A stretch of DNA of 41,914 nt, taken from an uncultured Verrucomicrobiota bacterium. GTDB lineage: Bacteria; Verrucomicrobiota; Verrucomicrobiia; Limisphaerales; UBA9464. Where the stretch lies: assembly GCA_903907995.1 (NCBI GenBank), contig CAIVQH010000021.1:1-41914 (forward strand). The letters are read 5' to 3'. The notes below the pieces were generated by a model, which worked only from the letters and a program-made list of their open reading frames with translations, was not told the origin of the DNA and made no database searches. The translations under genes were made by a program, and so were the position numbers. Shown here one piece after another: positions 12,429 to 19,644 of the stretch (positions are counted from its first letter, which is position 1; every line of letters begins with the position of its first letter).

Positions 12429-12887
12429 TCAGTTAATCCAATGGACGGTCACACCGTCCGCGTCGGACCGGTAAGTCAGCGAGCTGGCTTCCGTCTGGCT
12501 CGAATCCACGTTGGTCGCAACTTCCTTGACGCTGGGCAAGGCGGTCTGTTGCAGCGTCACGGCCACGGCCACGGCGGCCACACCGACCGCCGGAACGAGC
12601 CAGCGGAGCCAGGACGAGAGTCCTGGCTTGGGGTTGGCGGCGTGAGCGGCGGCCCTTGCCTCCTGCTCGATACGCCGCTGAATCTGCGACCAGTAGAACT
12701 CGCGCGTGTCGGCCACCTGGCCGATCGGCTCGTGAGCCCGGATGACCTGGCGCATGGCGCTCAGTTCGCGATGCAACGTCGCCGCCTCGGTGTCAGCCGC
12801 CAGCAGGCGCTGCACATCGGCCCGACGACCGGTGGCCAGTTCGCCATCGACCAGCGCCATGATTTCCAACATTTGCTCACTGCTCAT
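12429..12887 (-). CDS. Membrane-anchored anti-sigma factor
   Basis: This encodes 152 residues. The N-terminal 85 residues are a helical cytoplasmic domain (EIMALVDGELATGRRADVQRLL, then a helix around REFYWSQIQRRIEQEA), which fits an anti-sigma domain. One membrane helix lies at about 93-112 (WLVPAVGVAAVAVAVTL). A short outside tail ends in VTVHWIN. No zinc-binding HxxxCxxC motif is present, so it is not a ZAS-type factor. It starts ten bases after the sigma stop, the normal arrangement for an ECF sigma and its inhibitor. Confidence 0.8.
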   Translation of the reverse strand: MSSEQMLEIMALVDGELATGRRADVQRLLAADTEAATLHRELSAMRQVIRAHEPIGQVADTREFYWSQIQRRIEQEARAAAHAANPKPGLSSWLRWLVPAVGVAAVAVAVTLQQTALPSVKEVATNVDSSQTEASSLTYRSDADGVTVHWIN

Positions 12888-12897
12888 AACGTTCCTT

Positions 12898-13506
12898 TCA
12901 CTCTTTGCGCTCCCGCTTCAAACCCTGCAACAGCGACGCCATGCGCCGCCGGGCATAGAACAGCCGTGACATCACGGTACCAATGGAGATGCCAACCCGT
13001 TTGGCGATCTCCTTGTATTCCAGCCCTTGAAATTCATGGAGCGCGAGGACGGTCCGATGGGCTTCGGTAAGCTTTCCCATCGCCTCATCAATGCGTTTCC
13101 GTAACTCGTCATTCTCTAACCCTTCGGTCGGGTTCGCATGCTCAATCGGCATGTGCCGCTCGACTCCACCCAAATCCTCCTCCATCTGCTCGATGGATTC
13201 GGCCCGCATCTTCTTCTGACGGCGAATCTGATCCAGGCACAGGTTGATGACGATCCGCGTCATCCACGTGGCAAAGGACGATTCGCCCTGAAACTGATGC
13301 AGCCTCTGCCACGACTTAACCCACGCTTCCTGAGACAGATCCAACGCCTCTTCCTCATTCCGCATCATCATCAGTGCCCGGGCAAAAATCTTGTCCCGGT
13401 GCCGGAATACCAGTTGCTCGAAGGCTTCGGTGTCGCCTTCGCGCGACCAGCCGACCAACTGTTCATCAGTTGCGGAAGGATAGTCATTTTTCAACGACAT
13501 AGGCAT
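12898..13506 (-). CDS. ECF (group 4) RNA polymerase sigma factor
   Basis: This encodes 202 residues, typical for an ECF sigma. Region 2 (about 23-95) shows FEQLVFRHRDKIFARALMMM, then DLSQEAWVKSWQRL and the FATWMTRIVINLCLDQIRRQ helix. Region 4 (about 140-195) shows LTEAHRTVLALHEFQGLEYKEIAKRVGISIGTVMSRLFYARRRM. It directs polymerase to a stress- or envelope-type regulon and is presumably held by the downstream membrane anti-sigma. ATG 13500 is an alternative start. Neither has a Shine-Dalgarno sequence. Confidence 0.93.
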   Translation of the reverse strand: MPMSLKNDYPSATDEQLVGWSREGDTEAFEQLVFRHRDKIFARALMMMRNEEEALDLSQEAWVKSWQRLHQFQGESSFATWMTRIVINLCLDQIRRQKKMRAESIEQMEEDLGGVERHMPIEHANPTEGLENDELRKRIDEAMGKLTEAHRTVLALHEFQGLEYKEIAKRVGISIGTVMSRLFYARRRMASLLQGLKRERKE

Positions 13507-13578
13507 GGACGCAGGTGCTCAGCGACTATTCAGCGATCTTTTCGCGGGATACTCCCAGGGGTGACATTGCGGAAACAT

Positions 13579-14241
13579 TTATAACTTACCTTTCGAACTG
13601 GGGATTTGGTCGGCAATGCGGGGATCGCGCTGGCACGCAAAGTCCACCGCCTTGGCGAACGCCTTGAACAGGCATTCCACGACGTGATGCGGCTCCCCGC
13701 CGTAGAGCAGCTCCAGGTGCAGGTTGCATTTGGCCTCATTGGTGAAGCCCTGAAAAAACTCCCGGGCGAGCCCGAAGCGGAAGGCGGAGGACATATCTTG
13801 AATCTTGTCGGCCAACGGGATGCGACGTTGGGACAACTCGTCCATCCCGCGCCAGACCAAATAAGGGCGACCGCTGAAATCGATGACGCACCGGGCCAGG
13901 CATTCATCCATGGGCACATGGGCTTCGCCGGTGAAGGGATTCCGGGGATCGAAACCGCTGCCGTAGCGCCGGATGCCCCGTTTGTCGCCCAAGGCCTGCA
14001 AAAACGCCTGGCCAAGGGCAATCCCGCAGTCCTCCACCGTGTGATGGGCGTCGATGTGCAGGTCGCCTTTGCAACGGAGCTTCAGGTCGCAGACCGAGTG
14101 CTTGGCAAAGGCCGTCAGCATGTGGTCGAAAAAGCCGAGGCCGGTCTTCACCACGGCCTTGCCCTTGCCGTCGATGTTCAACGTCAGGGCGATCTCAGTC
14201 TCGGAGGTGACGCGTCGGAGGGACGCGGTGCGCGAAAGCAT
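13579..14241 (-). CDS. hisB: Imidazoleglycerol-phosphate dehydratase
   Basis: This enzyme converts imidazole glycerol phosphate to imidazole acetol phosphate in histidine synthesis. It has 220 residues and is the monofunctional type with no phosphatase domain. The metal-binding motifs are FFDHMLTAFAKH, DAHHTVEDCGIALGQAF, VPMDECLAR and GGEPHHVVECLFKAFAKA. ATG 14241 puts MLSRTASLRRVTSETEI at the start, as in the family; the longer open frame to 14427 only adds non-homologous residues. An extra stretch of about 12 residues (FDPRNPFTGEAH) sits between RRYGSG and VPMDE, where the family normally has two or three. No other his gene is in the window. Confidence 0.93.
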   Translation of the reverse strand: MLSRTASLRRVTSETEIALTLNIDGKGKAVVKTGLGFFDHMLTAFAKHSVCDLKLRCKGDLHIDAHHTVEDCGIALGQAFLQALGDKRGIRRYGSGFDPRNPFTGEAHVPMDECLARCVIDFSGRPYLVWRGMDELSQRRIPLADKIQDMSSAFRFGLAREFFQGFTNEAKCNLHLELLYGGEPHHVVECLFKAFAKAVDFACQRDPRIADQIPSSKGKL

Positions 14242-14328
14242 GGGGAAAGCTAGGCGCAAGGTTTGCACCGCCAACAAGGTTTTTGTTTGACGTCTTGGCG
14301 GTTCAGACGGGCAATCACGGCCGACACC

Positions 14329-14416
14329 ATGAACGTACGCGCATTCTTTGCCACCCTTTTGGCCTTCGCCTGCCTGCTTGCGGGCGGCTGCGCCACCAAC
14401 CAAACAAAGCGCCCCC
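14329..14416 (+). other. Lipoprotein signal peptide out of frame with the NIPSNAP gene
   Basis: ATG 14329 opens a frame that encodes a classic lipoprotein leader, MNVRAFFATLLAFACLLAGGC, followed by ATNQTKRP. The NIPSNAP coding frame begins at ATG 14417, shifted by one base. The switch falls at a run of five C (14412-14416). With four C the leader would read straight through into PMPDTRVYELR. This is either a real frameshift or an error in a homopolymer. Confidence 0.6.
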
Positions 14417-15121
14417 ATGCCGGACACCCGAGTTTACGAACTGCGCGTCTACACCTTCAATCCCAGCAAGAAGGAGGACCTCCTGAACCGCTTCCGGAAC
14501 CACACGCTGCGACTCTTCAAGAAGCACGGTGTGGAGAGTGTGGGCTACTGGCTGCCTGTGGATGCGTCGGACAACCGCCTGCACTTCCTCCTGCGCTATC
14601 CGAGCCGTGAGGCCCGCGAGGCTTCCTGGAAAGCCTTTATGGCTGACCCTGACTGGCAGGATGCCTACAAGGCGAGTGAGGCGAACGGTGCGCTGCTGGC
14701 GAAGCCGCCCGAGAACTTCTTCCTGCAGGCCACCGATTTCTCTCCGGCCGTGCGGACAGGGGACGTCACTCACGGAGGCGTGTTTGAACTGCGGACCTAC
14801 ACCACACCGACGGGCGTGCTGCCCAATCTGGACGCCCGCTTCCGCGACCACACCGTGGCGCTGTTTGCGAAGCACGGCATCAACAACTACGGCTATTTCC
14901 ACCGCATGGCCGACCAGCCGGCCGCAGAGACGACACTCCAGTACATTGTGACCCACAAGTCCAAGGAAGGCGCCGCCGCCGCGTTTGGCGAGTTTGGCAA
15001 GGATCCCGATTGGGTTGCCGCCAAGAAGGCCAGCGAAGAGAAGGCGGGCGGTTCGCTGACTATCCAAGGCGGCGTGAAGTCGGTATTCCTCGCCCCACTG
15101 GATTTCTCGCCGACGAAGTAA
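14417..15121 (+). CDS. NIPSNAP-family protein, two domains, probably a lipoprotein
   Basis: This encodes 234 residues from ATG 14417. Two tandem NIPSNAP domains are visible: VYELRVYTFNPSKKEDLLNRF through DPDWQDAYKAS (about 5-85), and VFELRTYTTPTGVLPNLDARF through DPDWVAAKKAS (about 118-210). The fold is a dimeric ferredoxin-like alpha/beta barrel. Family functions are poorly known. The original gene most likely starts at 14329 with a lipoprotein leader that is now one base out of frame, so this start would give a cytoplasmic protein. It is divergent from hisB, with 87 bases between the outer starts. Confidence 0.8.
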   Translation: MPDTRVYELRVYTFNPSKKEDLLNRFRNHTLRLFKKHGVESVGYWLPVDASDNRLHFLLRYPSREAREASWKAFMADPDWQDAYKASEANGALLAKPPENFFLQATDFSPAVRTGDVTHGGVFELRTYTTPTGVLPNLDARFRDHTVALFAKHGINNYGYFHRMADQPAAETTLQYIVTHKSKEGAAAAFGEFGKDPDWVAAKKASEEKAGGSLTIQGGVKSVFLAPLDFSPTK

Positions 15122-15143
15122 CTCTGGGAACGGAGAAAAGCTC

Positions 15144-15219
15144 GGTGGGACAAGCGTCCTCGCGAGCCGGGCTGCCTCAAACGTGGGTAGCTTCGGCTCG
15201 CGGGGACGCTCGCCCCACC
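15144..15219. repeat. Imperfect 26-bp inverted repeat
   Basis: Bases 15144-15169 and 15194-15219 are reverse complements at 23 of 26 positions, with a 24-base spacer. The outer ends read GGTGGG and CCCACC. It lies 22 bases after the NIPSNAP stop and may end that transcript. The length and imperfection suggest a dispersed intergenic repeat and not a simple terminator. Confidence 0.7.
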
Positions 15220-15348
15220 CGGCGATGGGTTTTCCCGGGTGGCTCGCTACTTACGTTGTCTCCGTACGGTCATCCCACGATCGGATTGTCACGACGTCAC
15301 TGAATCGTCTTGTTTCGGCCTCTGAGGCTGAACACCTTGTCCCCAGCC

Positions 15349-16092
15349 ATGGCGGCCGAGACGCTGATCATAGTCCCCACCTACAACGAGCGGGAGAATC
15401 TCCCGCAGTTGGTGAAGCGTCTCATGGCCCAGCCGGTCACGCTGGATGTGCTCGTCGTGGATGACAATTCGCCGGACGGCACTGGCCAGCTGGCCGACGA
15501 GATTGCAGCGACCAATCCCCATGTCCATGTCCTGCATCGGGAGTTGAAGCAGGGGCTTGGGCGGGCCTATATCGCCGGTTTCAAGTGGGCCCTGGCGCAC
15601 GGGTACGAGTTCATCTTCGAGATGGACGCAGATTTTTCGCACAATCCCGCCGACATTCCCAAGTTCCTCGAGGCGGCCAAGGCCGAGGATGCCGACCTCG
15701 TGCTGGGCTCCCGCTACAAGGGGGGCATCCGGGTGATCAACTGGCCGCTCAACCGGCTCGTGCTGAGCATCGGAGCGGGCAAGTATGTGCGCACGATCAC
15801 CGGAATGCAGGTCACCGATCCCACGGGTGGTTTCAAGTGTTTCCGCCGCCGCGCGCTTGCGTCCCTGCAGCTCGATTCTGTGCAGAGCAACGGTTACAGC
15901 TTCCAGATCGAGCTGACGCACCGCATCTGGCGGCGCGGGGGAAAAATCGCCGAGGTGCCGATCATTTTCACCGACCGGCTTTTGGGTACCTCCAAGATAT
16001 CCAAGGACATTGTCCATGAGGCACTGTGGATGGTCTGGAAGCTGTGGTGGCAAAACGGCCTGCACCGTTCGCCGCAGCCGCCGGAGGAGTGA
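15349..16092 (+). CDS. Polyprenol monophosphomannose synthase-like glycosyltransferase (GT2)
   Basis: This encodes 247 residues. It opens with LIIVPTYNERENLPQLV and has DVLVVDDNSPDGTG, FEMDADFSHNP (the DxD metal site) and TDPTGGFKCFRRRAL, the standard signatures of DPM1/dolichol-phosphate mannosyltransferases. These transfer mannose or a related sugar from a nucleotide donor to a polyprenyl phosphate on the inner face of the membrane. No C-terminal membrane helices are present, as in the short soluble type. I chose ATG 15349 because the Rossmann strand follows within four residues; ATG 15310 adds 13 unrelated ones. Polyprenyl-phosphate glucosyl or other sugar specificity is possible. Confidence 0.9.
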   Translation: MAAETLIIVPTYNERENLPQLVKRLMAQPVTLDVLVVDDNSPDGTGQLADEIAATNPHVHVLHRELKQGLGRAYIAGFKWALAHGYEFIFEMDADFSHNPADIPKFLEAAKAEDADLVLGSRYKGGIRVINWPLNRLVLSIGAGKYVRTITGMQVTDPTGGFKCFRRRALASLQLDSVQSNGYSFQIELTHRIWRRGGKIAEVPIIFTDRLLGTSKISKDIVHEALWMVWKLWWQNGLHRSPQPPEE

Positions 16093-16103
16093 GTTCCTTC
16101 TGA

Positions 16104-16262
16104 TCAATCTGGAAGAAGCCGTCGCAAAAATTTCCCATTTAACTGATGGTGAGCGGTTGCGATGAAACGGATGCGGTGACGGGCAGCAAGGTGGGTGACG
16201 TCCAAGGCCGTCTCCACAGCTTCAATGAAGATGTGTGAGGGAAATTCCGTGCGGGTGTCCAT
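16104..16262 (-). CDS. Possible small protein of 52 residues
   Basis: A minus-strand frame starts at ATG 16262 and stops at 16104, in the otherwise empty gap between the glycosyltransferase and the hydrolase. It reads as a plausible helical, His- and Arg-rich protein (FIEAVETALDVTHLAARHR, then FIATAHHQLNGKFLRRLLP). It has no Shine-Dalgarno sequence and no homologue I recognise. It could be chance or the remnant of a larger gene. Confidence 0.22.
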   Translation of the reverse strand: MDTRTEFPSHIFIEAVETALDVTHLAARHRIRFIATAHHQLNGKFLRRLLPD

Positions 16263-16279
16263 GTCGGGTTGAAGACGTC

Positions 16280-17482
16280 ATGCATGAACATCAAAATCGC
16301 GAACGATCGCGTAACTGTTGGTTCGTTGCCGCCGCCATTGCTGCCCTGATTCTTGGGGCGATCTTTTCCCGCGTGATTGACCCGGGCGTTCGCGTCAAAA
16401 AAGTGATGCTGGGCACAAACACACCCGCGCTTCGACTTTTCCCCACCGAGCCCGGTCCATATCCCATTGCACTCCTCGCTCATGGAAACGTCGGCTCAAA
16501 AGAGATGCTCTTCCGCTTCGGTGAAGCGCTCGCCGCCGCTGGCTTTGATTGTTACTCCGTGGATCAGGCTGGTTATGGAGAATCGCCGCGACCCTGGTCC
16601 CTCACTAACATCCTGCTCCATTTCCAGGAGAGTGAGCGCACACTTGGAACGGTGGACGTCTTTATCGGGCATTCGATGGGAGGTGGTGTTGGCGCCTGGA
16701 CCGTGCTCAACGCGGGATTTCGCCCCAGGCTTTTTATTGGGATGGGCGCCCCGGTCGAATTGGGCGAACACGGGCCGCAACTGCTCTGGTTGGCGGGTTT
16801 GTTTGATGAAATTTATCGACCTGCCCGGTTGCGAGCGCAAACGAATGCCCAGGTCGTCATCTCTCCATGGTCCGACCACATCCTCGAAACCTATGATCCC
16901 GTGCTCGCGAGGGCCGCGGCCACAGCCGCATGCGCTGCCGTTGGCAAACCGGTCCCCGCCGCTCCGACCGCGTGGAGATGGCGATTGGTCGGGCTTGTGC
17001 TGGGAATGGCAGGTGCGTTGCTCCTTATGTTTCGCCTGCCTGAACTGCATCCTGCCCTGGCACGCATTCGCGGATACATTGTTCCCGCCGTTCTGCTGAT
17101 CGCTCTCGGCCTGACGCTGGGCACGTGGACGAGTGTGACGCCGCAGTTGCGTCGCCTCCCTCAACAGCTGGTTCTGCTGCCCGCAATCTGGATGGCACTC
17201 GCCGGCCTCAACAGACTGCACCTGCCACGCTGGGGCCTGCCTGTGGTCACCGGGATATTGGCGCTCGGCTGCCTGGCGCTTCAGTTTGCCTTCGCGGAGG
17301 TGACCACAGTCTGGCTTTTTGCCACTCTCGTGTGCACCTTTGTGATCGGCGCGCTGCTGTTGTTGTCGGGCGCGCTGGTCGGTCGAATCGCCACTCGTGG
17401 CGGGGCGAGGCGTGACGGCGACATCGCCATGACGATCTTCGCGGGTTATGCCATCGGGCAATTCATGCCACTATTCTACTGA
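16280..17482 (+). CDS. Alpha/beta hydrolase fused to a multi-pass membrane domain
   Basis: This encodes about 400 residues. After one N-terminal membrane helix (about 15-33) comes an alpha/beta hydrolase domain with ALLAHGNVGSKEM (oxyanion region), VDQAGYGES and the nucleophile elbow GHSMGGG. A candidate catalytic histidine lies in SPWSDHILETYDP. From about residue 235 there are five or six further membrane helices up to the C-terminus. A hydrolase with a membrane tail of this size is uncommon; the substrate is unknown and may be a lipid or membrane-bound ester. I chose ATG 16280; an upstream ATG at 16235 adds 15 non-homologous residues. Confidence 0.75.
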   Translation: MHEHQNRERSRNCWFVAAAIAALILGAIFSRVIDPGVRVKKVMLGTNTPALRLFPTEPGPYPIALLAHGNVGSKEMLFRFGEALAAAGFDCYSVDQAGYGESPRPWSLTNILLHFQESERTLGTVDVFIGHSMGGGVGAWTVLNAGFRPRLFIGMGAPVELGEHGPQLLWLAGLFDEIYRPARLRAQTNAQVVISPWSDHILETYDPVLARAAATAACAAVGKPVPAAPTAWRWRLVGLVLGMAGALLLMFRLPELHPALARIRGYIVPAVLLIALGLTLGTWTSVTPQLRRLPQQLVLLPAIWMALAGLNRLHLPRWGLPVVTGILALGCLALQFAFAEVTTVWLFATLVCTFVIGALLLLSGALVGRIATRGGARRDGDIAMTIFAGYAIGQFMPLFY

Positions 17483-17608
17483 AACCCCCGCCTGAAATCT
17501 CCTGGCAATGTGACGCAGCTCTTCGTGCAATTCGCCGGCCGGAGCCGCGAGATTTTCGCCAAGTCGGACACTGAGCATTTTCAAAGCCAATCCCGTCAAA
17601 ATGCCGCA

Positions 17609-17630
17609 GCGCCAAGCCGGCGCATTTTTT
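17609..17630 (+). terminator. Rho-independent terminator downstream of the hydrolase
   Basis: GCGCC (17609-17613) pairs with GGCGC (17619-17623) around AAGCC, followed by A and six T (17625-17630). It lies 127 bases after the hydrolase stop and upstream of the DUF4252 gene. Confidence 0.6.
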
Positions 17631-17718
17631 CTGCAACTATTGGAACGGCTGCCGTGTGTTGAGGGGGCCTGGACGCGAAAATCCCGGTGAACAAAATCAA
17701 CATCAACGCCACGCCTCC

Positions 17719-18339
17719 ATGAAACAAACGCTTCGCACCACCCTCGCCGCCGTTGCCCTTTCCGTGTCGCTGGGACTCGCCGCCCGCGCTGAAAAGTCCT
17801 CCTCGGGTTCCATCGACTTCGGCAAGTTCACGCCTCCCTCTTCCGGCGGTGAATTTGTGGAGGTCAACCTCAAGGGCAATCTCCTCTCGATGGTCGCCGG
17901 CATCGCCGGCAAGGAAGAACCCGAAGTCGCCGACTTGCTGAAGGGGCTCGAAGCCGTGCGGGTCAACGTCATCGGCCTGGATGATTCCAACCGCAAGGAG
18001 ACGGAGGCGCACGTCCAGAGCATCCGTACCGAGCTGGAAAGCAAGGGCTGGGAGCGGATCGTGACCGCGAAGGAGAAGGATCAGGATGTGGGGGTTTACC
18101 TCCGCACCCGGGGCAAGGAGGCCATCGCCGGACTGGTGGTCACCGTGATCGAAGGCGGCAAAGAGGTGGTGCTGGTCAACGTCGTCGGCGACATCCGTCC
18201 CGACCAGCTCAACGCGCTCGGCGACAAGCTCGACATTGAGCCGCTGAAAAAGCTGCACGCCGTCACCCACAAGGAGAAGGAGGACAAGGACGGGGAGAAG
18301 TCTTCGGAACCGAAGGAGAAATCGACGGAGCAGAAGTGA
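17719..18339 (+). CDS. DUF4252-domain exported protein
   Basis: This encodes 206 residues from ATG 17719. The start has a signal peptide (MKQTLRTTLAAVALSVSLGLAARAE). The mature region shows the DUF4252 pattern: FVEVNLKGNLLSMVAGIA, a central LLKGLEAVRVNVIGL, then LESKGWERIVTAKEKDQDVGVYLR and a final strand in VVLVNVVGDIRPDQL. The C-terminal 40 residues are a charged K/E/D-rich tail. The function of the family is unknown. A longer frame to 17656 would place residues ahead of the signal peptide and is unlikely. It is followed after 30 bases by a related gene. Confidence 0.85.
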   Translation: MKQTLRTTLAAVALSVSLGLAARAEKSSSGSIDFGKFTPPSSGGEFVEVNLKGNLLSMVAGIAGKEEPEVADLLKGLEAVRVNVIGLDDSNRKETEAHVQSIRTELESKGWERIVTAKEKDQDVGVYLRTRGKEAIAGLVVTVIEGGKEVVLVNVVGDIRPDQLNALGDKLDIEPLKKLHAVTHKEKEDKDGEKSSEPKEKSTEQK

Positions 18340-18369
18340 TGTCTGGCCGGATCCGCCAAAGCGAACCCC

Positions 18370-19017
18370 ATGACTACTCCCACCGACCCCGCAGCACCGC
18401 GGTCACCCTTTCGTTGGCGCCGCTTTTTGATCGGCGCGATCATCGTGCTGGGAGTTTCGCCGTTCGTGCTGGTCGGGGCGCTGGCGCTGCTGGTTTACAG
18501 CAGCCTGCACGTCGGATCGGATGTGGCCGCCCTGCGCCGCAGCGCGATGCCGGCCTCGGCGGAAGGTTGGCACAAGCAGGTGGAGATCAGCGTGGGCTGG
18601 CTGCCGGTGTTCCTAGCCAAGACGGGGCTTCAGTTTGCCCGGCTCGATCCGGAAGCCCGGATCGCCCTGCGCGCCGCCAAGAGCGGTGAGGTGGCGGTCT
18701 ATCAGCGCCCGGCACACGACCGCCAGTCGGACCATTCCCGCATCCTGGCCGATGCGGACCAGACCATGCAGCGACGCGGCTGGGAGCGGGCTGTGGGCGT
18801 GGTGGATCGGGATGACCTGGTGGCCGTGTATGTTCCCACCGGGCTCAGCTCAGTCCGCAACGTGAAGGCCTGCGTGCTGGTGCTGGACCGGGAAAATCTG
18901 GCGGTGGTCTCCGCCACAGCGGACCTGCGGCCCCTGATGGAGCTGATCCGCGAACGGCCCGAATGGCGCGAGCACCTGCACCCGCACCACGAGGTCGTCG
19001 CGACGGCGGAAAATTGA
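18370..19017 (+). CDS. Membrane-anchored relative of the preceding DUF4252 protein
   Basis: This encodes 215 residues. There is one membrane helix near the N-terminus (about 18-43, FLIGAIIVLGVSPFVLVGALALLVY). The soluble part parallels the upstream protein. MQRRGWERAVGVVDRDDLVAVYV matches ESKGWERIVTAKEKDQDVGVYL, and NLAVVSATADLRPLMEL matches EVVLVNVVGDIRPDQL. The pair therefore probably arose by tandem duplication, one copy exported and the other membrane-tethered. They are co-directional with a 30-base gap. Function unknown. Confidence 0.7.
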   Translation: MTTPTDPAAPRSPFRWRRFLIGAIIVLGVSPFVLVGALALLVYSSLHVGSDVAALRRSAMPASAEGWHKQVEISVGWLPVFLAKTGLQFARLDPEARIALRAAKSGEVAVYQRPAHDRQSDHSRILADADQTMQRRGWERAVGVVDRDDLVAVYVPTGLSSVRNVKACVLVLDRENLAVVSATADLRPLMELIRERPEWREHLHPHHEVVATAEN

Positions 19018-19092
19018 AGCGTGCTCTCGCTTCGGCGAGATCACGGCTAGGAGACGGTCGGCACTGGTCGCATAGGGACCGGTGCCGGCCTT

Positions 19093-19488
19093 TTACTTTT
19101 TGGCCGGCTTCGAGGGCGCGGACTTCGGAAAGATCGCCGGAAAGGATTCCTTGTTGCGCCAGAGCAGGAAGAGTGACAGCGCGCCAAAGACGAGCGCGAT
19201 CGGCAGGCCGCTGCGTTCCAGAAACAGGTGGAAAAGGACGATGTTTACGACCACCGGCCCCAGCAACGTGAGCCCGAGCGGCACGCGATTGATCAGCAGG
19301 AGCAGACCACCGACGAGTTGGAGGCCGGCGACCACCCAGAAGTATTTGCTCGCCATCAGGGCGTGCGTGAATTCCCCGGCCAGGCCGGTGGGCATCGGAC
19401 CCTTGATGAAATTAAGGAATCCGTTCAGGCCGAAGACGACAAAGCCGAGTCCAAGGAGGATGCGGGTGAGGAAGGCGAGGATTTTCAT
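19093..19488 (-). CDS. DoxX-family membrane protein
   Basis: This encodes 131 residues with four membrane helices. It contains the DoxX pattern RILLGLGFVVFGLNGFLNF at the start and FWVVAGLQLVGGLLLLI in the middle. DoxX proteins are small membrane proteins of uncertain function, linked in some bacteria to oxidative stress or quinone-related redox partners. It is alone between the DUF4252 pair and the MFS gene. There is no Shine-Dalgarno sequence. Confidence 0.85.
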   Translation of the reverse strand: MKILAFLTRILLGLGFVVFGLNGFLNFIKGPMPTGLAGEFTHALMASKYFWVVAGLQLVGGLLLLINRVPLGLTLLGPVVVNIVLFHLFLERSGLPIALVFGALSLFLLWRNKESFPAIFPKSAPSKPAKK

Positions 19489-19560
19489 GGAGAGAGAGGT
19501 GACGTTCGGTATGCTTATTACTATGCGAATCGTTCGGCGTCCACTGCGAGTGTCTTCATC

Positions 19561-19629
19561 CTAATCCTAATCGTAATCGTAATCGCCCTTGTTTCCGGCA
19601 GTTTCGATCAAGAGCAGGAGCAGGAGCAA
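19561..19629. repeat. Hexanucleotide repeats (CTAATC/GTAATC and GAGCAG)
   Basis: Bases 19561-19584 are four hexamers, CTAATC twice and GTAATC twice. Bases 19612-19629 are three more, GAGCAG twice and GAGCAA. They lie between DoxX and the MFS gene, in a gap with no gene. Such short-period tracts can vary in copy number by slippage. Confidence 0.65.
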
Positions 19630-19644
19630 GAAATTGCCAGCCGC

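Noticed and set aside
17471-17578. 35-residue minus frame beginning MLSVRLGENL, like the start of a ribbon-helix-helix antitoxin
   Set aside because: It is too short, overlaps the hydrolase end and has no toxin partner. It may be a remnant, but the similarity covers only about eight residues.
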